A program made the position numbers and the translations under genes. Positions 63,121-64,000 of a stretch of 64,000 bases of DNA are shown here, in pieces. Origin of the DNA: JACKJP01 sp050249695 (GTDB taxonomy: Bacteria; Pseudomonadota; Alphaproteobacteria; Rhizobiales; Tepidamorphaceae); NCBI GenBank assembly GCA_050249695.1, contig JBFWQA010000001.1, forward strand, positions 1 through 64,000, written 5' to 3'. How positions within the stretch are numbered: the stretch's first letter is position 1; every line of letters begins with the position of its first letter. The notes under the pieces were generated by a model. The model had not been told where the DNA came from. It saw nothing but the letters and a program-made list of their open reading frames with translations, and searched no databases.

Positions 63121-64000
63121 ATGCGTGCGTGGCGCAGCAGTTGCGGTGCCGGCGCGCGAGCGGAAGTCGTCTCCGCATATGCGGTCTCCCGACTTGCCGC
63201 CACGCTGGCGGGCGCCGTTGTCCTGCTCCTCCTGCACCTGGCCTATCCGGCCATTTCCGGAGCCGCGCTCGTCCCCATGCTCGCCGCGACGGTGGCACCG
63301 CTGTTCGGCGCCCTGAGTGCGTTGCGCCACCACAACGCCGACCTGGGTGCGGCCGTGTCCACCGGCCTGCTGGCTATCGTGATCGTCGGTTCGACGGCTG
63401 TCGTGCCGCAAAGCGCCGCCTGGTTGCTCCCCTGGGCCGGAATTCTTCTCTTTGAGGCGATCCAGGCCGATCATCCGCGCATCTGGGGAGGCGGCGTGCT
63501 GCTGTGTCTCGGCAGTGTGATCGGCGCCGGTCTTGCCCATCCTGTCCAGCCCGCGGCGCTCGTGGAGGTACTGACCTACGTCGCCGTCGCATTGCTCGTT
63601 CACAAGCTCTGGACGTGGAAGGTCGCTCCCGAGTTCGCCGAAGGCGCCGAACTGACCGCGTCGCCTGTCGCCTCCGAGGATATGATCGTCCGCTTCCGCC
63701 GCAACGGCGATGTCGACGCGGTTTCCGGCAATGTCGCCGACCGTCTGGGCGTCGAACCCTCCGACCTGACCGGAAATCAGTTTCTGACAAGAGTGCACGT
63801 GCTCGACCGTCCGGCCGTCCTGACCGCGATCGATCGCGCCGCCTCGGGCCTCCCCGCCCGCGTCGAGATCAGGCTGTCCGACACCGACGGTGAGTATGGC
63901 GATTATGAAGTCCATTGCCGCCCCGGCGAGACGGGCGATGATGTCGTCGATGCGGTGTTTCGCGACATCAGCGAAATCCGGCAGCTTCGGGACAGTCTCG
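63121..64000 (+). CDS. Membrane-bound PAS-domain sensor, probably a histidine kinase (partial)
   Basis: The frame stays open to the end of the window (293 codons). About residues 20-165 form four to six membrane helices. A PAS domain begins near residue 186 (EDMIVRFRRNGDVDAVSGN) and runs to FRDISEIRQLRDSL, the usual lead into a histidine-kinase dimerisation helix. The kinase core itself is outside the window. Such sensors in this genomic position in rhizobia belong to the DivJ/PleC-like group, but that is only a guess. The ATG follows a weak purine-rich site and the frame is open further upstream. Confidence 0.72.
   Translation, partial: MRAWRSSCGAGARAEVVSAYAVSRLAATLAGAVVLLLLHLAYPAISGAALVPMLAATVAPLFGALSALRHHNADLGAAVSTGLLAIVIVGSTAVVPQSAAWLLPWAGILLFEAIQADHPRIWGGGVLLCLGSVIGAGLAHPVQPAALVEVLTYVAVALLVHKLWTWKVAPEFAEGAELTASPVASEDMIVRFRRNGDVDAVSGNVADRLGVEPSDLTGNQFLTRVHVLDRPAVLTAIDRAASGLPARVEIRLSDTDGEYGDYEVHCRPGETGDDVVDAVFRDISEIRQLRDSL

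Noticed and set aside
1..64000. CRISPR arrays, insertion sequences, prophage genes, rRNA operons
   Set aside because: No regularly spaced direct repeats, transposase, integrase or phage structural proteins and no rRNA sequence were found on reading both strands.

Overview
The window reads as chromosomal DNA of a GC-rich alphaproteobacterium, most likely in the order Hyphomicrobiales (Rhizobiales). The clues are a MucR/Ros-type regulator next to sufE and a DUF5330 protein, a Tat-exported TIGR03808-like beta-helix protein, and generally rhizobial-looking housekeeping proteins. Genes are densely packed, often with ATGA start/stop overlaps. I saw no insertion sequence, integrase, phage gene, CRISPR array or rRNA.

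Left part (about 0.2-26.3 kb): a large CoA-thioester catabolic region. It holds a TRAP transporter operon with a 3-hydroxyacid dehydrogenase (0.3-4.3 kb). Next comes a thiolase-like/DUF35 pair on the minus strand (4.3-5.9 kb). A long plus-strand operon (6.3-16.2 kb) encodes an ADP-forming acyl-CoA synthetase, an isovaleryl-type acyl-CoA dehydrogenase, an alpha-methylacyl-CoA racemase, an unassigned permease, a crotonase, a MaoC hydratase, a family III CoA-transferase and a degenerate SDR. A second plus-strand operon (16.4-22.3 kb) closely matches the aerobic/anaerobic cyclohexanecarboxylate route: CoA ligase (AliA-like), enoyl-CoA hydratase (BadK-like), 2-hydroxyacyl-CoA dehydrogenase (BadH-like), acyl-CoA dehydrogenase (AliB-like) and ring-cleaving 2-ketocyclohexanecarboxyl-CoA hydrolase (BadI-like). 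A CoA-transferase/nitroreductase pair (minus) and two tandem PaaG-like isomerases (plus) follow. Six related sites with the core TGAATGAAT, resembling TetR-family FadR operators, lie at the operon fronts and suggest one acyl-CoA-responsive regulon. My working model is import and degradation of an alicyclic, probably methyl-branched or terpenoid-like, carboxylic acid. The substrate is inferred, not shown.

Middle part (26.3-53.5 kb): tRNA-Gln and tRNA-Pro, a TetR regulator, a fragment of an acetamidase/formamidase gene, photolyase, an SCP2-type thiolase, the beta-helix protein, Fe/Mn superoxide dismutase, CorA, a Kef-type antiporter, two c-type cytochromes, a glycosyltransferase-GtrA fusion, a DUF2079-like protein, an M20 peptidase, a HerA/DUF853 ATPase, methylmalonyl-CoA mutase (both subunits) with its MeaB chaperone, oligopeptidase B and MsrB. 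Methylmalonyl-CoA mutase would absorb propionyl-CoA from methyl-branched substrates, but it is probably general metabolism.

Right part (53.7-64 kb): an Mrp/Mbh-like cation/proton antiporter cluster with three separate antiporter-type subunits instead of the usual two, then mucR, sufE, a DUF5330 protein and the start of a membrane PAS sensor kinase that runs off the window.
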